From Bacillota bacterium (GTDB lineage Bacteria; Bacillota; Clostridia; Peptostreptococcales; Anaerovoracaceae), in assembly GCA_017437745.1 (NCBI GenBank), contig JAFRYI010000018.1:35560-99559 (forward strand): a stretch of DNA of 64,000 bases, read 5' to 3'. A program made the translations under genes and the position numbers. The notes under the pieces are model-generated. The model was not told the origin of the DNA, searched no databases, and worked only from the letters and a program-made list of their open reading frames with translations. Numbering within the stretch: the first letter of the stretch is position 1; each line of letters starts with the position of its first letter. This document shows, piece after piece, positions 24,371 to 34,043 of this stretch.

Positions 24371-25792
24371 ATGCAGGGAAGATTCCTTGTGGCCGGTACA
24401 AATTCCGGCTGCGGAAAGACCACGGTCTGCATGGCGCTGCTGGCGGCTCTCAAGAAGAGGGGCGCCGGGCTCAACGCGTTCAAATGCGGGCCGGACTACA
24501 TAGATCCAATGTTCCACAGGGCGGTGCTGGGCGTACCCAGCTACAATCTGGATCCTTACTTCTGCGATCCGCAGCAGCTGAGGACCGTATACGCTTCGCA
24601 CGCAGGGGAACTCTCGGTGATAGAGGGCGTAATGGGCTATTACGACGGCATAGGGACCGAAGGGCGCGCAAGCACTTTCGACGTGGCCAGGGCTACGGAA
24701 ACTCCCGTGGTGCTGGTGATAAACGTGCGCGGAATGTACACTTCCGCAGGCGCGGTGATACGCGGATTCAGGGACTTCAGGCCGGACAGCCGCATAGAAG
24801 GCGTCATATTCAACGGGGCGTCCGCAATGCTCTACAAGGACCTTAAGGCGATAGCGGAGAACGCAGGCGTAAAGGCTTACGGATTCCTTCCGAAGATGCC
24901 GGAGGCGGAGCTTGGGTCGCGCCATCTGGGGCTTATCACGGCCGAGGAGATAGAAGACCTCCGGGAGAGGATAGACAAGCTAGCGGAGAAAGCCGAAGAG
25001 TGCGTAGACATAGACGGACTGATCTCGCTCGCGAATACTGCGCCGCGGATAGAAGGCGGCAAGCTGTTTACCGGCGAACCGGTCTACGCAACGGTATGCA
25101 GGGGTAACTTCTGCGGACTTAAGCGGCCGGTGCTTGCGGTGGCGAAGGACAAGGCCTTCTGCTTCATATACGAAGAGAACCTGGAGCTGTTTAAGGCAGC
25201 GGGGTTCAACATAGAATATTTCAGCCCGATGTCGGACAGCGAGGTGCCGCGGGATGCGGACGCTCTGTACCTTCCGGGAGGTTATCCGGAGCTCTATACC
25301 AAGGAGCTTTCCGATAACGTTTCCATGAGGGAGTCCGTAAAGAAGGCTGTGCAGGGCGGGCTTCCGACCTTTGCGGAGTGCGGCGGATTCCTGTATCTTC
25401 ACTCGGAGCTGGACGGTGTTCCTATGGCCGGCGTGTTCGCGGCTAAGGCGTACAATACCAGCAAGCTTCAGCGCTTCGGATACGTGGAGCTTACCGCGGC
25501 GAAGGACAATCTCTTCTGCAGGAAAGGGGAGCGCATAAGGGCTCACGAGTTCCATTACTACGACAGCGAAGATCCGGGCAGCGATTTCCGCGCGGAGAAA
25601 GCTTCCGGCGCCCGGGGCTGGGACTGCGTGGTCGCGACCGACACACTGTACGCGGGCTTCCCGCATCTTTATCTGGCGGCGAACCCGGAGTTCGCGAGGA
25701 CCTTTGCGGGAAAAGCGGCTGCGTACGCGTCGGAAAAGACTGCAGACAGCTCGTCAGACAACGGAAAGGCGGCGGAGCATGCTTCTGTATAA
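24371..25792 (+). CDS. cbiA: Cobyrinate a,c-diamide synthase CbiA
   Basis: 473 residues starting at ATG 24371, 1 bp after the cbiET stop; the frame extends upstream only inside cbiET. The N-terminal P-loop is AGTNSGCGKTTV, followed by FKCGPDYIDP. The C-terminal glutaminase (GATase 3) has the nucleophile in FAECGGFLYL and the His in AHEFHYYDSE. It amidates the a and c side chains using glutamine and ATP. A variable tail of about 25 residues follows the glutaminase. Confidence 0.95.
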   Translation: MQGRFLVAGTNSGCGKTTVCMALLAALKKRGAGLNAFKCGPDYIDPMFHRAVLGVPSYNLDPYFCDPQQLRTVYASHAGELSVIEGVMGYYDGIGTEGRASTFDVARATETPVVLVINVRGMYTSAGAVIRGFRDFRPDSRIEGVIFNGASAMLYKDLKAIAENAGVKAYGFLPKMPEAELGSRHLGLITAEEIEDLRERIDKLAEKAEECVDIDGLISLANTAPRIEGGKLFTGEPVYATVCRGNFCGLKRPVLAVAKDKAFCFIYEENLELFKAAGFNIEYFSPMSDSEVPRDADALYLPGGYPELYTKELSDNVSMRESVKKAVQGGLPTFAECGGFLYLHSELDGVPMAGVFAAKAYNTSKLQRFGYVELTAAKDNLFCRKGERIRAHEFHYYDSEDPGSDFRAEKASGARGWDCVVATDTLYAGFPHLYLAANPEFARTFAGKAAAYASEKTADSSSDNGKAAEHASV

Positions 25793-26735
25793 TACGATAG
25801 CCATGGCGATAGGCTTCGGGCTGGACGCGCTGCTGGGCGATCCTCACGGCTGGCCGCACCTTGTGATAGGCTACGGCAAGCTCATAAGTCTTCTGGAAAA
25901 GCTTTGCTACGACTGGAAGAACAAGCGTCTTGCAGGAGCCGTTCTGGTGATCTGCATGCTGCTTTTCGCGGCAGGATCGGCCGGTCTGGTGCTGTACCTG
26001 TGCATGCTTATACATCCTGTCGTCTACGTTATAGTAGGCGGCGTGCTGTGCTGGCAGTGCCTGGCGGCAAAGTCACTTAAGGTCGAGAGCGAAAAAGTAT
26101 ACAAGGCGCTTAAGGAAGGCGGGCTTCAGAGCGGAAGGGACGCGGTGGCCATGATAGTCGGCCGCGACGTAAACGTCCTGGACGAAGACGGCGTTGTGCG
26201 CGCGGCGGTGGAGACCGTGGCCGAGAACACTTCGGACGGAGAGATAGCCCCGCTTCTGTACATGGCGCTGTTTGGGCCTGTGGGCGGCTGCGTCTACAAG
26301 GCAATAAACACCATGGATTCCATGCTGGGCTACCGCAACGAGCGCTACGAGCGTTTCGGGACAGTTGCCGCAAGGCTGGATGACGTTGCGAACTTTATCC
26401 CGGCAAGGTTCGCGGCCCTGATAATGATGGTCGCTTCCGCGGCCGTTGGTCTTAATGCGTCCGGCGCTTTCCGCATCTGGAAGCGCGACCGCTACAAGCA
26501 CGCAAGCCCCAACTCCGCGCAGACCGAGTCCGTAATGGCCGGCGCTCTGGAAGTAAGGCTGGCAGGCGACGCTGTGTACGGCGGCGTCGTGCATAAAAAG
26601 GAATACATAGGGGACGACATACGCCCCATCGATATAGAGGACATCCACCGCTCGCAGAGGCTCATGACCGTTACTTCGGTCCTGGCTTTCGCGGCGGCGG
26701 TGATAGTGCGCATGGCGATATTCATAATACGATGA
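25779..26735 (+). CDS. cbiB: Adenosylcobinamide-phosphate synthase CbiB
   Basis: 318 residues, membrane-bound with about four segments. The start at 25779 lies after GCGGAG and overlaps cbiA by 14 bp. It has DALLGDPHGWPHLVIGYGK, ETVAENTSDGEIAPLLY and AINTMDSMLGYRNERY, all CbiB/CobD-family signatures. It attaches the aminopropanol-phosphate arm made by the product of the next gene. Overlaps cobD by 4 bp. Confidence 0.95.
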   Translation: MLLYNTIAMAIGFGLDALLGDPHGWPHLVIGYGKLISLLEKLCYDWKNKRLAGAVLVICMLLFAAGSAGLVLYLCMLIHPVVYVIVGGVLCWQCLAAKSLKVESEKVYKALKEGGLQSGRDAVAMIVGRDVNVLDEDGVVRAAVETVAENTSDGEIAPLLYMALFGPVGGCVYKAINTMDSMLGYRNERYERFGTVAARLDDVANFIPARFAALIMMVASAAVGLNASGAFRIWKRDRYKHASPNSAQTESVMAGALEVRLAGDAVYGGVVHKKEYIGDDIRPIDIEDIHRSQRLMTVTSVLAFAAAVIVRMAIFIIR

Positions 26736-27832
26736 GAACTTACGAACACGGCGGCGACGTGTACGCCGAAGACAATAGGCCGATGGATTTCTCGGTCAAC
26801 ATAGATCCTCTGGGAATGCCGGAGTCCGTCGCTAAGGCGGCGGAGGAGGCGGTCCGAACGGAGCTTTCCTACCCGGATCCGTTCTGCAGAAAACTGACCG
26901 TGGCGCTGTCGGAAAGATACGGCGTGCCGTCTGAGAACATACTTTGCGGCAACGGAGCGTCGGATCTGCTGCTGCGTCTGTGCGCGGCAGTAAGACCAAG
27001 GAAAGTGCTGGTGCCGAGACCCGGATTCTCCGAGTACGAAAGGTGCGCGTCGCTCTTCGGCGCTCAGGCCGTCTATTACGACGTGCTTGGCAAGAGCGCG
27101 GCTCAGATAACGGAAGAGATCAAGCACAAGCTTACCGATGCTCCTCCGGATTGCGCAGTGTCCCTTGCAGCTTCGGCTCCGCAGATGGCGTTCATCTGCC
27201 GTCCAAACAACCCGGACGGAAGCATGCTCAGCGCGGAACAGGTGGCTGACGTCGCGGAGCTATGCGAGCGCATCGGGACGCTGCTGGTCGTCGACGAGTG
27301 CTTCCTGGAGTTCACGGAGGAGCGAAGCGCGGTAGAATTTGCAAAAGATTACAGAACACTTGTTATAGTAAACGCGTTCACAAAGACCTATTCCATGGCC
27401 GGATTGCGCCTGGGATTCATGTTCTGCAGCGACAGGGAGCTTATGGATAAGGCTTACGCGCTGGCCAGTCCGTGGAGCGTTTCGGCACCCGCTCAGGCAG
27501 CGGGGATCGCGGCCTGCAAAGAGACCGGATTCCTGCAGAAGGCGCGCGAATACATAAACGTTCAGCGCGAATTTCTGGTCCGGGAACTGAAGGAACGGGG
27601 CTTTAAGGTGTGTCCGTCCAAGGCTAACTTCCTGCTCGTAAAGGAGCCGGAAGATCTGCGGAAGGAAGGCGGCCCCGGTGTCAGGGAACTGCTTGCGCAG
27701 CGCGGCATAAAGGTCCGCGACTGCAGAAGCTTTAACGGCCTGGACGACACTTACATCCGTCTGGGCGTCCGCACGGAAGAAGAGAACAAAGCGCTGATCG
27801 AAGCGCTCAGGGATATAGCAAAGAGCAGATAA
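26732..27832 (+). CDS. cobD: Threonine-phosphate decarboxylase CobD
   Basis: 366 residues, PLP-dependent fold type I related to histidinol-phosphate aminotransferase. EHGGDVYAED and DFSVNIDPLGMP at the N-terminus are typical of CobD; the PLP lysine is in NAFTKTYSMAGLRLG. It makes (R)-1-amino-2-propanol phosphate for CbiB. The position directly after cbiB separates it from true histidine-pathway aminotransferases. Confidence 0.9.
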   Translation: MRTYEHGGDVYAEDNRPMDFSVNIDPLGMPESVAKAAEEAVRTELSYPDPFCRKLTVALSERYGVPSENILCGNGASDLLLRLCAAVRPRKVLVPRPGFSEYERCASLFGAQAVYYDVLGKSAAQITEEIKHKLTDAPPDCAVSLAASAPQMAFICRPNNPDGSMLSAEQVADVAELCERIGTLLVVDECFLEFTEERSAVEFAKDYRTLVIVNAFTKTYSMAGLRLGFMFCSDRELMDKAYALASPWSVSAPAQAAGIAACKETGFLQKAREYINVQREFLVRELKERGFKVCPSKANFLLVKEPEDLRKEGGPGVRELLAQRGIKVRDCRSFNGLDDTYIRLGVRTEEENKALIEALRDIAKSR

Positions 27833-27886
27833 CAGCGCTCATAGATATGACGGAGCGCAGTTAAACAGCGCTCAGGGAGACAGTAA

Positions 27887-29374
27887 ATGGCTAAAGCAAT
27901 AATGATCCAGGGCACCATGTCCAACGCCGGCAAGAGCATAGTGGCGGCCGGTCTGTGCAGAGTCTTCGCGCAGGACGGTTACAAGGTGGCTCCGTTCAAG
28001 AGCCAGAACATGGCGCTCAACTCCTTCATCACCAAGGAAGGCCTGGAGATGGGCCGCGCGCAGGTGGTGCAGGCGGAGGCGGCGGGCGTTGAACCGTCCG
28101 TGCTGATGAACCCCATCCTGCTCAAACCCGTCACCAACATGGGCTCGCAGGTGATAGTAAACGGCGAGGTGCTTGGCAACTACAAGGCGCAGGAATACTA
28201 CAAGATGAAGCACACACTGCGTCCCGCCATTCAGAAGGCCTTCGACACGCTCTCGGCGCAGAACGACATAATCGTGATAGAGGGCGCGGGCAGCCCCGCG
28301 GAGATCAACCTTAAGGCGGACGACTTCGTAAACATGGGCATGGCTAAGATGGCCAAGGCTCCGGTGCTTCTGGTTGGAGACATAGACCGCGGAGGCGTCT
28401 TCGCGCAGCTCTACGGGACCATCGAGCTTCTTACGGAAGAAGAGAAGAACTACGTAAAAGCCACGATAATCAACAAGTTCCGCGGCGATGTGGAGATACT
28501 TAAACCCGGACTTAAGCAGCTGGAGGAACTTACCCACAGACCCTGCGCGGGCGTGGTGCCGTTCATCCACGCGGACATAGAGGACGAAGACAGCCTGTCG
28601 GAAAGGCTGGTCAAGAAGGCTGCTGCCAAGATAAACATAGCGGTCATCCGCCTGCCCAAGCTGTCCAACTTTACGGACTTTACGGTGCTGGAGGCTACCG
28701 AGGGCATAGGCGTCCGCTACGTGTCTTCCGCAAGGGAGCTTGGCGATCCGGACCTGGTCATCCTGCCGGGCACCAAGAACACCATCTCCGATCTTAAGTG
28801 GGTTCGCCAGAACGGTCTGGAGGCAGCCATAAAGCAGCTGGCCGCGAAGGGCACTCCCGTGATAGGCATCTGCGGCGGCTACCAGATGCTTGGCCGCACC
28901 ATCACGGACGCGTCCGGCGTGGAAGGCGGCGGAAGCATCGCCGGCATGGGGCTTCTTCCGATAGACACGGAATTCGCGGAGGAAAAGCACCGCACCAGAG
29001 TCTCCGGCGTCGCAAAGGCCGAGGGCTTCTGGAAGGACTTCGACGGCGCGGAGCTTACAGGCTACGAGATCCACATGGGCGCCACATCCCTGGCGGACGG
29101 AGCAAGCCCTCTGGACAAGCTGGACAACGGCCACGACGACGGCTGCGCAAGCGGAAACGTTCTGGGCAGCTATCTGCACGGTTTCTTCGATTCCGCTCAG
29201 TGCCGCGAGGCTCTGATAGCGCTTCTCTGCAGGCGCAAAGGGCTGGATCCGTCGGAGCTTAAGGCCTTCGATTACGCGGCCTACAAGCAGCAGCAGTTCG
29301 ACATTCTGGCGGACGGCATACGCGCCAACCTGGACATGAAGATGATATACGACATCCTGGAAAAAGGAGTTTAA
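27887..29374 (+). CDS. cbiP: Cobyric acid synthase CbiP
   Basis: 495 residues with GGGAGAC upstream. The N-terminal [19 protein letters not shown] is the P-loop of CobQ/CbiP, followed by [11 protein letters not shown]. The glutaminase part has [11 protein letters not shown] and SYLHGFFD. It performs four successive amidations (b, d, e, g). A small gap of 54 bp after cobD contains two imperfect copies of the cobD 3' end (ACAGCGCTCA). Confidence 0.96.
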   Translation: MAKAIMIQGTMSNAGKSIVAAGLCRVFAQDGYKVAPFKSQNMALNSFITKEGLEMGRAQVVQAEAAGVEPSVLMNPILLKPVTNMGSQVIVNGEVLGNYKAQEYYKMKHTLRPAIQKAFDTLSAQNDIIVIEGAGSPAEINLKADDFVNMGMAKMAKAPVLLVGDIDRGGVFAQLYGTIELLTEEEKNYVKATIINKFRGDVEILKPGLKQLEELTHRPCAGVVPFIHADIEDEDSLSERLVKKAAAKINIAVIRLPKLSNFTDFTVLEATEGIGVRYVSSARELGDPDLVILPGTKNTISDLKWVRQNGLEAAIKQLAAKGTPVIGICGGYQMLGRTITDASGVEGGGSIAGMGLLPIDTEFAEEKHRTRVSGVAKAEGFWKDFDGAELTGYEIHMGATSLADGASPLDKLDNGHDDGCASGNVLGSYLHGFFDSAQCREALIALLCRRKGLDPSELKAFDYAAYKQQQFDILADGIRANLDMKMIYDILEKGV

Positions 29375-29376
29375 AC

Positions 29377-30006
29377 ATGAAGATCCAATTAGAACAAGTA
29401 CTCCCGATGGAGATAGAAAAGCGCAGCTTCGAGATAATAGAATCCGAGCTTCCGCACCCCATAGACCCGGCTCTGGCGCCGATAATAAAGCGCGTCATCC
29501 ACACCAGCGCGGACTTCGAATACGCGGACACTCTGTGCTTCTCGGAGGACGTGGTGGCCAAGGCTCACGAGGCCATCAAGAACGGCGCCTGCATAGTTAC
29601 GGACACCCAGATGGCCAAGGCCGGCATCAACAAGAAGAACCTTGCGAAATACGGCGGCGAGGTCTATTGCTTCATAGCGGACGAGGACGTTGCGGCAGCC
29701 GCAAAAGCCAACGGCAGCACACGTTCCGCTGCGTCCATGGACAAGGCCGCTTCTCTCGGAAAACCGCTCATCTTCGCGATAGGCAACGCTCCCACGGCTC
29801 TGGTGCGCATCTGCGAACTGATAGAAGAGGGCAAACTGGATCCGAAACTTGTCATAGGCGTTCCCGTGGGCTTCGTAAACGTGGTACAATCAAAGGAACT
29901 ACTGATGCAGGAGCCTGTGCCTTACATCGTTGCGCGCGGCCGCAAGGGCGGCAGCAACGTGGCGGCCTGCATAGTAAACGCGCTGCTGTACATGCTCGGC
30001 AGATAG
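29377..30006 (+). CDS. cbiC: Cobalt-precorrin-8 methylmutase CbiC
   Basis: 209 residues, SD AAAAAGGAG, 2 bp after cbiP. It has RVIHTSADFEY with the catalytic His, TDTQMAKAGI and IGVPVGFVNV, all CbiC/CobH signatures. It moves the methyl group from C11 to C12 to give cobyrinic acid. Last recognised biosynthetic gene of the operon. Confidence 0.95.
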   Translation: MKIQLEQVLPMEIEKRSFEIIESELPHPIDPALAPIIKRVIHTSADFEYADTLCFSEDVVAKAHEAIKNGACIVTDTQMAKAGINKKNLAKYGGEVYCFIADEDVAAAAKANGSTRSAASMDKAASLGKPLIFAIGNAPTALVRICELIEEGKLDPKLVIGVPVGFVNVVQSKELLMQEPVPYIVARGRKGGSNVAACIVNALLYMLGR

Positions 30007-30054
30007 GGCAGTGCAGCGTTTACTCCGGAAGGATCTCCAGACAGGTACCGGTAG

Positions 30055-31161
30055 ATGCTCATAACCGTTTTTAACGCAATATCGCACTTTCTTGTAGACG
30101 CCGCCTGCGTGGGCGCTCTGTTTTCCTTCGGGACGGAGGCTCTTGCCCTTAGCAGTGCGGTGATCGTTTATAATACGCTGGCTTTCTCCACGCAGTGCCT
30201 CGTGGGTCTGCTGATGGATCGCGTATTAAGGCGCGGCAGGACACGTTCTGACTATCTTATGCTCTGCGGCACCGTTCAGGCAGCGGCCATGTTCGTGGTG
30301 GCTGCCGCGGCGCTCTATCCCTTCGGAATCATGATTAAAGCCGTGCTTATCGGCTTGGGCAACAGCGTTTTCCACGTAGCCGGCGGTTCCGTGACCCTGG
30401 ACCGCAGCGGCGGCAAGGCTGCGCCTTTAGGCATATTCGTGGCTCCCGGCGCATTCGGCGTAACTCTCGGAGTCCTTTACCCGCAGATCATAGATTACAT
30501 CTGCGCCGCGCTCGGCATAGCTGCCGTAGCGTGCTTCAGCATATACAGAAGGTCCGTGTTCTACAAAGATCTCGGCGGCACGGCAGAAAAAACGACGGTC
30601 GCCGGACAGGCATCGTTTAAAGGATCGGCGGACCCGAGTGCTTCAGGGAATGAACTTACAAGGAAGGCCGCAAAGTCCGATCCGATCCTTCCCGTCGCGT
30701 TCCTTACGTTTGCCGTAGCGGTCCGCGCCATAGGCGGTTCGGCAGCAGAATTCACCTGGAAGACCGGCGCCGCAGCATCGCTTCTTCTTACGCTTTTCGT
30801 GTTCCTGGGCAAGGCTCTGGGAGGCTTCGTGTGCGACAGGCTGGGCGTCGTAAAGCCGGCAATTGCAAGCATAGTTGTCGCCGCCATCCTTACGGCGTTC
30901 TTCGCGTGGAGCATGCCTCTGTCGTTTATCGGTCAGCTGCTGATAAACCTCAGCATGCCGGTCACCCTGTGGCTGATGTACAGGCACATCCCGGACTACC
31001 CGGGGCTGGCGTTCGGCCTTGCGGCATCCGCGCTCTGGCCCGGCGCCCTGATCGGCGGCCTGATAAAACTCACAGGACCTTTACAGAGTCTTCTTATCAT
31101 CGTCTGTTTCCTGCTTGGCCTTGGTGCTATAATATACTCGGAAAAAGTTCTGCGTAAGTAG
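30055..31161 (+). CDS. MFS transporter next to cbiC
   Basis: 368 residues, about eleven to twelve hydrophobic segments, with an MFS-like MDRVLRRGRTRSDY loop after segment 2 and a hydrophilic central loop (about 180-215). It follows cbiC by 48 bp with no clear terminator between them, so it may be read with the cobalamin operon. The SD is weak, leaving the start uncertain. The substrate is unknown; corrinoid transport is only a guess from position. Confidence 0.75.
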   Translation: MLITVFNAISHFLVDAACVGALFSFGTEALALSSAVIVYNTLAFSTQCLVGLLMDRVLRRGRTRSDYLMLCGTVQAAAMFVVAAAALYPFGIMIKAVLIGLGNSVFHVAGGSVTLDRSGGKAAPLGIFVAPGAFGVTLGVLYPQIIDYICAALGIAAVACFSIYRRSVFYKDLGGTAEKTTVAGQASFKGSADPSASGNELTRKAAKSDPILPVAFLTFAVAVRAIGGSAAEFTWKTGAAASLLLTLFVFLGKALGGFVCDRLGVVKPAIASIVVAAILTAFFAWSMPLSFIGQLLINLSMPVTLWLMYRHIPDYPGLAFGLAASALWPGALIGGLIKLTGPLQSLLIIVCFLLGLGAIIYSEKVLRK

Positions 31162-31198
31162 ATCGTCCCGGCGCTAAGGCCGCCCCGGAGGTGACTTT

Positions 31199-31438
31199 AT
31201 GAAACGTTTTCGCATACTCGCAGCCACGCTGCTGCTGATAGTTCTCGGAACTTCGGCCGCCTTTGCGGACATTACCCCTATCCCTGTGCTGCTCGTCCGT
31301 TCCGGAGCGCTGTACGTTATTATCGCCATCATAGTGTTGATCATCGCGCTGTTCCTTCTGCGCCGTTCGGTCAGAAAACGCAGCATGATGATCGACGGCA
31401 ATGAGTCGGAAGAACCCGACGACAACAAAGTTAACTAG
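31199..31438 (+). CDS. Small exported single-span membrane protein, paralog 1
   Basis: 79 residues with a strong SD (CGGAGGTGA). The N-terminal signal (MKRFRILAATLLLIVLG, cleavage likely after AFA) precedes about ten exported residues, one transmembrane helix and a basic then acidic C-terminal tail (RRSVRKR...EEPDD). The next gene is a close paralog with near-identical DNA over the signal peptide. Function unknown. Confidence 0.7.
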   Translation: MKRFRILAATLLLIVLGTSAAFADITPIPVLLVRSGALYVIIAIIVLIIALFLLRRSVRKRSMMIDGNESEEPDDNKVN

Positions 31439-31461
31439 TCTAGGTGAAGGAGATCCGGAAA

Positions 31462-31698
31462 ATGAAACGTTTTCGCATACTCGCTGTTACGCTGCTGCTG
31501 ATAGTTCTCGGTTCAGCTTTCGCCTTTGCGGACATAGCGCCGATGCCCAGGACCGACCCTGCGCAGGTCGTCGCCATCGTTGTTGCGGTGGTCGTGATAT
31601 TAGTTGCCATCGTTCTGCTTCGCCGGGCCGTCAAAAGACGCAGGCTGGTCAACGACGACATGCAGCCGGAAGAGCCCAACGACCAGACGCTCCGCTGA
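31462..31698 (+). CDS. Small exported single-span membrane protein, paralog 2
   Basis: 78 residues. The ATG at 31462 was chosen because GAAGGAG is properly spaced and MKRFRILAV matches the paralog; a GTG at 31444 overlaps that SD. Signal peptide, short outside segment, one transmembrane helix and a basic/acidic tail (RRAVKRRR...EEPND), the same plan as the gene 24 bp upstream. A recent tandem duplication is the simplest explanation. Function unknown. Confidence 0.7.
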   Translation: MKRFRILAVTLLLIVLGSAFAFADIAPMPRTDPAQVVAIVVAVVVILVAIVLLRRAVKRRRLVNDDMQPEEPNDQTLR

Positions 31699-31771
31699 TC
31701 CGCGCTGACTGCTGTTCTTCGTATTGACTGATCCGCGTTAGTTTACCTGCGCATAGGTCTTTTCACCTGCA

Positions 31772-32125
31772 ATGTTCTACCACACATTCTGGAGCAACCC
31801 TATACTGTACAACGGAGCCGCCTGCATCCTGACCGTCATCATCGAGGTCTGCTGGTTCCGCGTTTTCGGCTACAAAAGGCCGCTGGACCTCGGCATCATA
31901 GCCCTTAGCAATGTGGTCACCAATGTGGCCCTCAACACCTTCCTGGATCTGGTACCGGACGCGTTCGACGTTCCGTGGCTGATCATCCTGGAACTGCTGG
32001 TAGTCGCGGCGGAATACCTGATCTACCGCAAAGCCTTCGGACCGTCCCGCAGGCTCCTTATCCTTACGTTCTTCGCCAACGTGCTGTCGTTCTTCATCGG
32101 CGCGCTGGTCTACAACATCTTCTGA
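31772..32125 (+). CDS. Four-helix membrane protein of unknown function
   Basis: 117 residues with four predicted membrane segments and short loops (FGYKRPLDLG, RKAFGPSRR). It follows the two small membrane proteins by 73 bp and may belong to the same transcript. The SD is poor. I do not recognise the family. Confidence 0.6.
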   Translation: MFYHTFWSNPILYNGAACILTVIIEVCWFRVFGYKRPLDLGIIALSNVVTNVALNTFLDLVPDAFDVPWLIILELLVVAAEYLIYRKAFGPSRRLLILTFFANVLSFFIGALVYNIF

Positions 32126-32229
32126 GATAGGGGATGCCGGTATTCGAGTCTTTCATAAACGATCTGAAAACTGTCATCGAGAGTTGTTTTTTACAGACAT
32201 ATCTGTATCGTCCGTTTTTTTGACGAAAA

Positions 32230-32466
32230 TGATCCCGTTTTAACCAATTTCTCATACCTGGGTGCACTGAAATCTGTCTCAAAACCGTATAATAATGTTT
32301 TTTTCAGTCAAAATTCATCCCAGCAGCTTTAAAGCGGCTGTATTGGGATGATTTTTTATCGTAGAAGGGCAGTAAAATGCCAAAAAAATGAAAAACCGAT
32401 GCTCCCAAATAATGAAAACTATACAATTCGGGTGCATTTACTGCCTTATTTGCCGTTAAATGAGCA
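32230..32466 (-). repeat. Intergenic heptamer element, copy A (inverted relative to B and C)
   Basis: Part of a 455-bp gap without genes. In plus-strand order: TGATCCC (32230), GGGTGCA (32260), TCATCCC (32315), GGGATGA (32345), AAGGGCA (32365), TGCTCCC (32400), GGGTGCA (32430), ATGAGCA (32460). Start-to-start distances are 30, 55, 30, 20, 35, 30 and 30. Read in reverse this is the same order of half-sites as at 50231-50478. The TCATCCC/GGGATGA pair flanks a long hairpin ending in TTTTTT. Confidence 0.7.
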
Positions 32467-32580
32467 CAAACGGTATGTTTGACAATTCCACGCTCTGCCC
32501 TTAAAATTATTTTTGTAATTATTAATTGATTTTCTACCGTAAAAGTTGTTTATTTCGCACAACATCTGGAGGTAAACTGC

Positions 32581-33318
32581 ATGGAATTCGGCATCAACAG
32601 TCCGGTACTGTTCGTACTGGCAGGGATCATCGTTGCCGTGGTGCTTGCGCAGTCCGTTTTCTTCCTCGTTAAAGCGTGGAAGAGGGCAAAGCAGCTTGGC
32701 ATGGACAGCGCCAAGCTTAAACGCATAGCGCGCACGGCGGCCATCTTTACCATCGCTCCGGCGATAGCCATAGTAATAAGCGTAATAACGCTGTCCAAGG
32801 ATCTGGGCCTGCCGCTCCCGTGGCTGCGTCTTTCCGTCGTGGGCAACCTGTCGTACGAGACCATAGCCGCGACTAACGCGGAGAATGCCATGGGCCTTTC
32901 CTTCGGGCAGGTGACCGGCCTTACGGCGACGCAGTACGTGACCATAGCGTCCGTAATGACCATCTCCATACTGGTGGGCATTTGGCTGGTGCCGCTGATC
33001 GGCAAGAAGCTCCTTACCGGCGTCATCAACCTGGAGAAGCGCGACAAAAAGTGGGCGGACATCTTCCAGAACTCCATGTTCATAGGCATGATCTCGGCCT
33101 TCGTGGGATTCGTGTTCTGCGACGTTGCCGATGTGTTCAAAGGGGACTTCACCGGTCTGATCCCGGTGTGCGTGTTCGTAGTTTCCGCGCTCGTGATGGC
33201 GGTCTGCGGACTGCTGCTCAAAAAGACCGGCAAGCGCTGGATAATGGACTACGCGCTGCCCATAAGCCTTATCCTGGGAATGGCCGCGGCGATACCCATC
33301 ACCGCGTGGCTGTCGTAG
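32581..33318 (+). CDS. Membrane protein, DUF5058-like
   Basis: 245 residues with a good SD (TGGAGGT) and about six membrane segments. A cytoplasmic loop carries KAWKRAKQLGMDSAKLKRIA. As far as I recall, this matches the DUF5058 family found in Clostridia beside a second membrane protein and M20 peptidases, as here. Together with the next gene it may form a two-subunit transporter for the peptidase's substrate or product; that is inference. Confidence 0.65.
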   Translation: MEFGINSPVLFVLAGIIVAVVLAQSVFFLVKAWKRAKQLGMDSAKLKRIARTAAIFTIAPAIAIVISVITLSKDLGLPLPWLRLSVVGNLSYETIAATNAENAMGLSFGQVTGLTATQYVTIASVMTISILVGIWLVPLIGKKLLTGVINLEKRDKKWADIFQNSMFIGMISAFVGFVFCDVADVFKGDFTGLIPVCVFVVSALVMAVCGLLLKKTGKRWIMDYALPISLILGMAAAIPITAWLS

Positions 33319-33334
33319 AAGGGAGGCCAGAACG

Positions 33335-34000
33335 ATGAAAAAAGAAATGACTTACATCGATCAGGTCCACAGCTTCGGACGCAAGTGGAACATATTCGTA
33401 ATGATAATGCTGATAGCCTACCCGATGGTTACGGCGCTCATATTCAGGACCGGTCCGGACTGGCACGGATTTACAATGGGACTCATCGCTACGGCGCCCA
33501 TGTACTGGGCCGTCGCGGTGGTTGAGACCATAACCTACGTGCCCATGCTCGGCGCGGGCGGATCCTACCTGTCCTTCGTTACCGGAAACATCTCCAACCT
33601 TAAGCTGCCGGTGGCGCTAAACGCGCTGGAACAGGCGGACGTTAAGGCCAGCTCGGAGGAGGGCGAGGTGATCTCCACGATCTCCATTGCGGTCTCCAGC
33701 ATAGTTACGACGATAATAATCATAATAGGCGTGCTGCTTATAAGGCCGCTTACTCCGGTGCTCAACGCTCCGGTCCTGGCTCCCGCCTTCGCGCAGATGG
33801 TTCCGGCGCTGTTCGGCGCTCTGGGCGTGGTGTTCATAGCCAAGAACGTAAAGATCGCGGTCGCGCCTCTCATCCTGATGCTGATACTGTTCATAGCGGT
33901 GCCGGCTCTCAACGCGGGGACCGTAGGCATAATGGTGCCCGAGGGCGTGCTGTTCACGCTGGGCGTATCCAGGCTGATGTACAAGAAAGGCATGCTGTAG
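33335..34000 (+). CDS. Membrane partner of the DUF5058-like protein
   Basis: 221 residues with AGGGAGG SD, 16 bp after the preceding gene, and about six membrane segments including LIRPLTPVLNAPVLAPAFAQ. Constant pairing with the preceding membrane protein suggests a heteromeric membrane complex. Family not recognised with certainty. Confidence 0.65.
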   Translation: MKKEMTYIDQVHSFGRKWNIFVMIMLIAYPMVTALIFRTGPDWHGFTMGLIATAPMYWAVAVVETITYVPMLGAGGSYLSFVTGNISNLKLPVALNALEQADVKASSEEGEVISTISIAVSSIVTTIIIIIGVLLIRPLTPVLNAPVLAPAFAQMVPALFGALGVVFIAKNVKIAVAPLILMLILFIAVPALNAGTVGIMVPEGVLFTLGVSRLMYKKGML

Positions 34001-34043
34001 TTCGGCAGGGACGGCGCGCGGCCGACCCTGACAGGAGTTTAAA

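Noticed and set aside
26732..27832. Histidinol-phosphate aminotransferase
   Set aside because: The sequence is related, but the 4-bp overlap with cbiB and the CobD-type N-terminus favour threonine-phosphate decarboxylase.
30055..31161. Naming the MFS protein a cobalamin transporter
   Set aside because: Only its position supports this; nothing in the sequence identifies the substrate.
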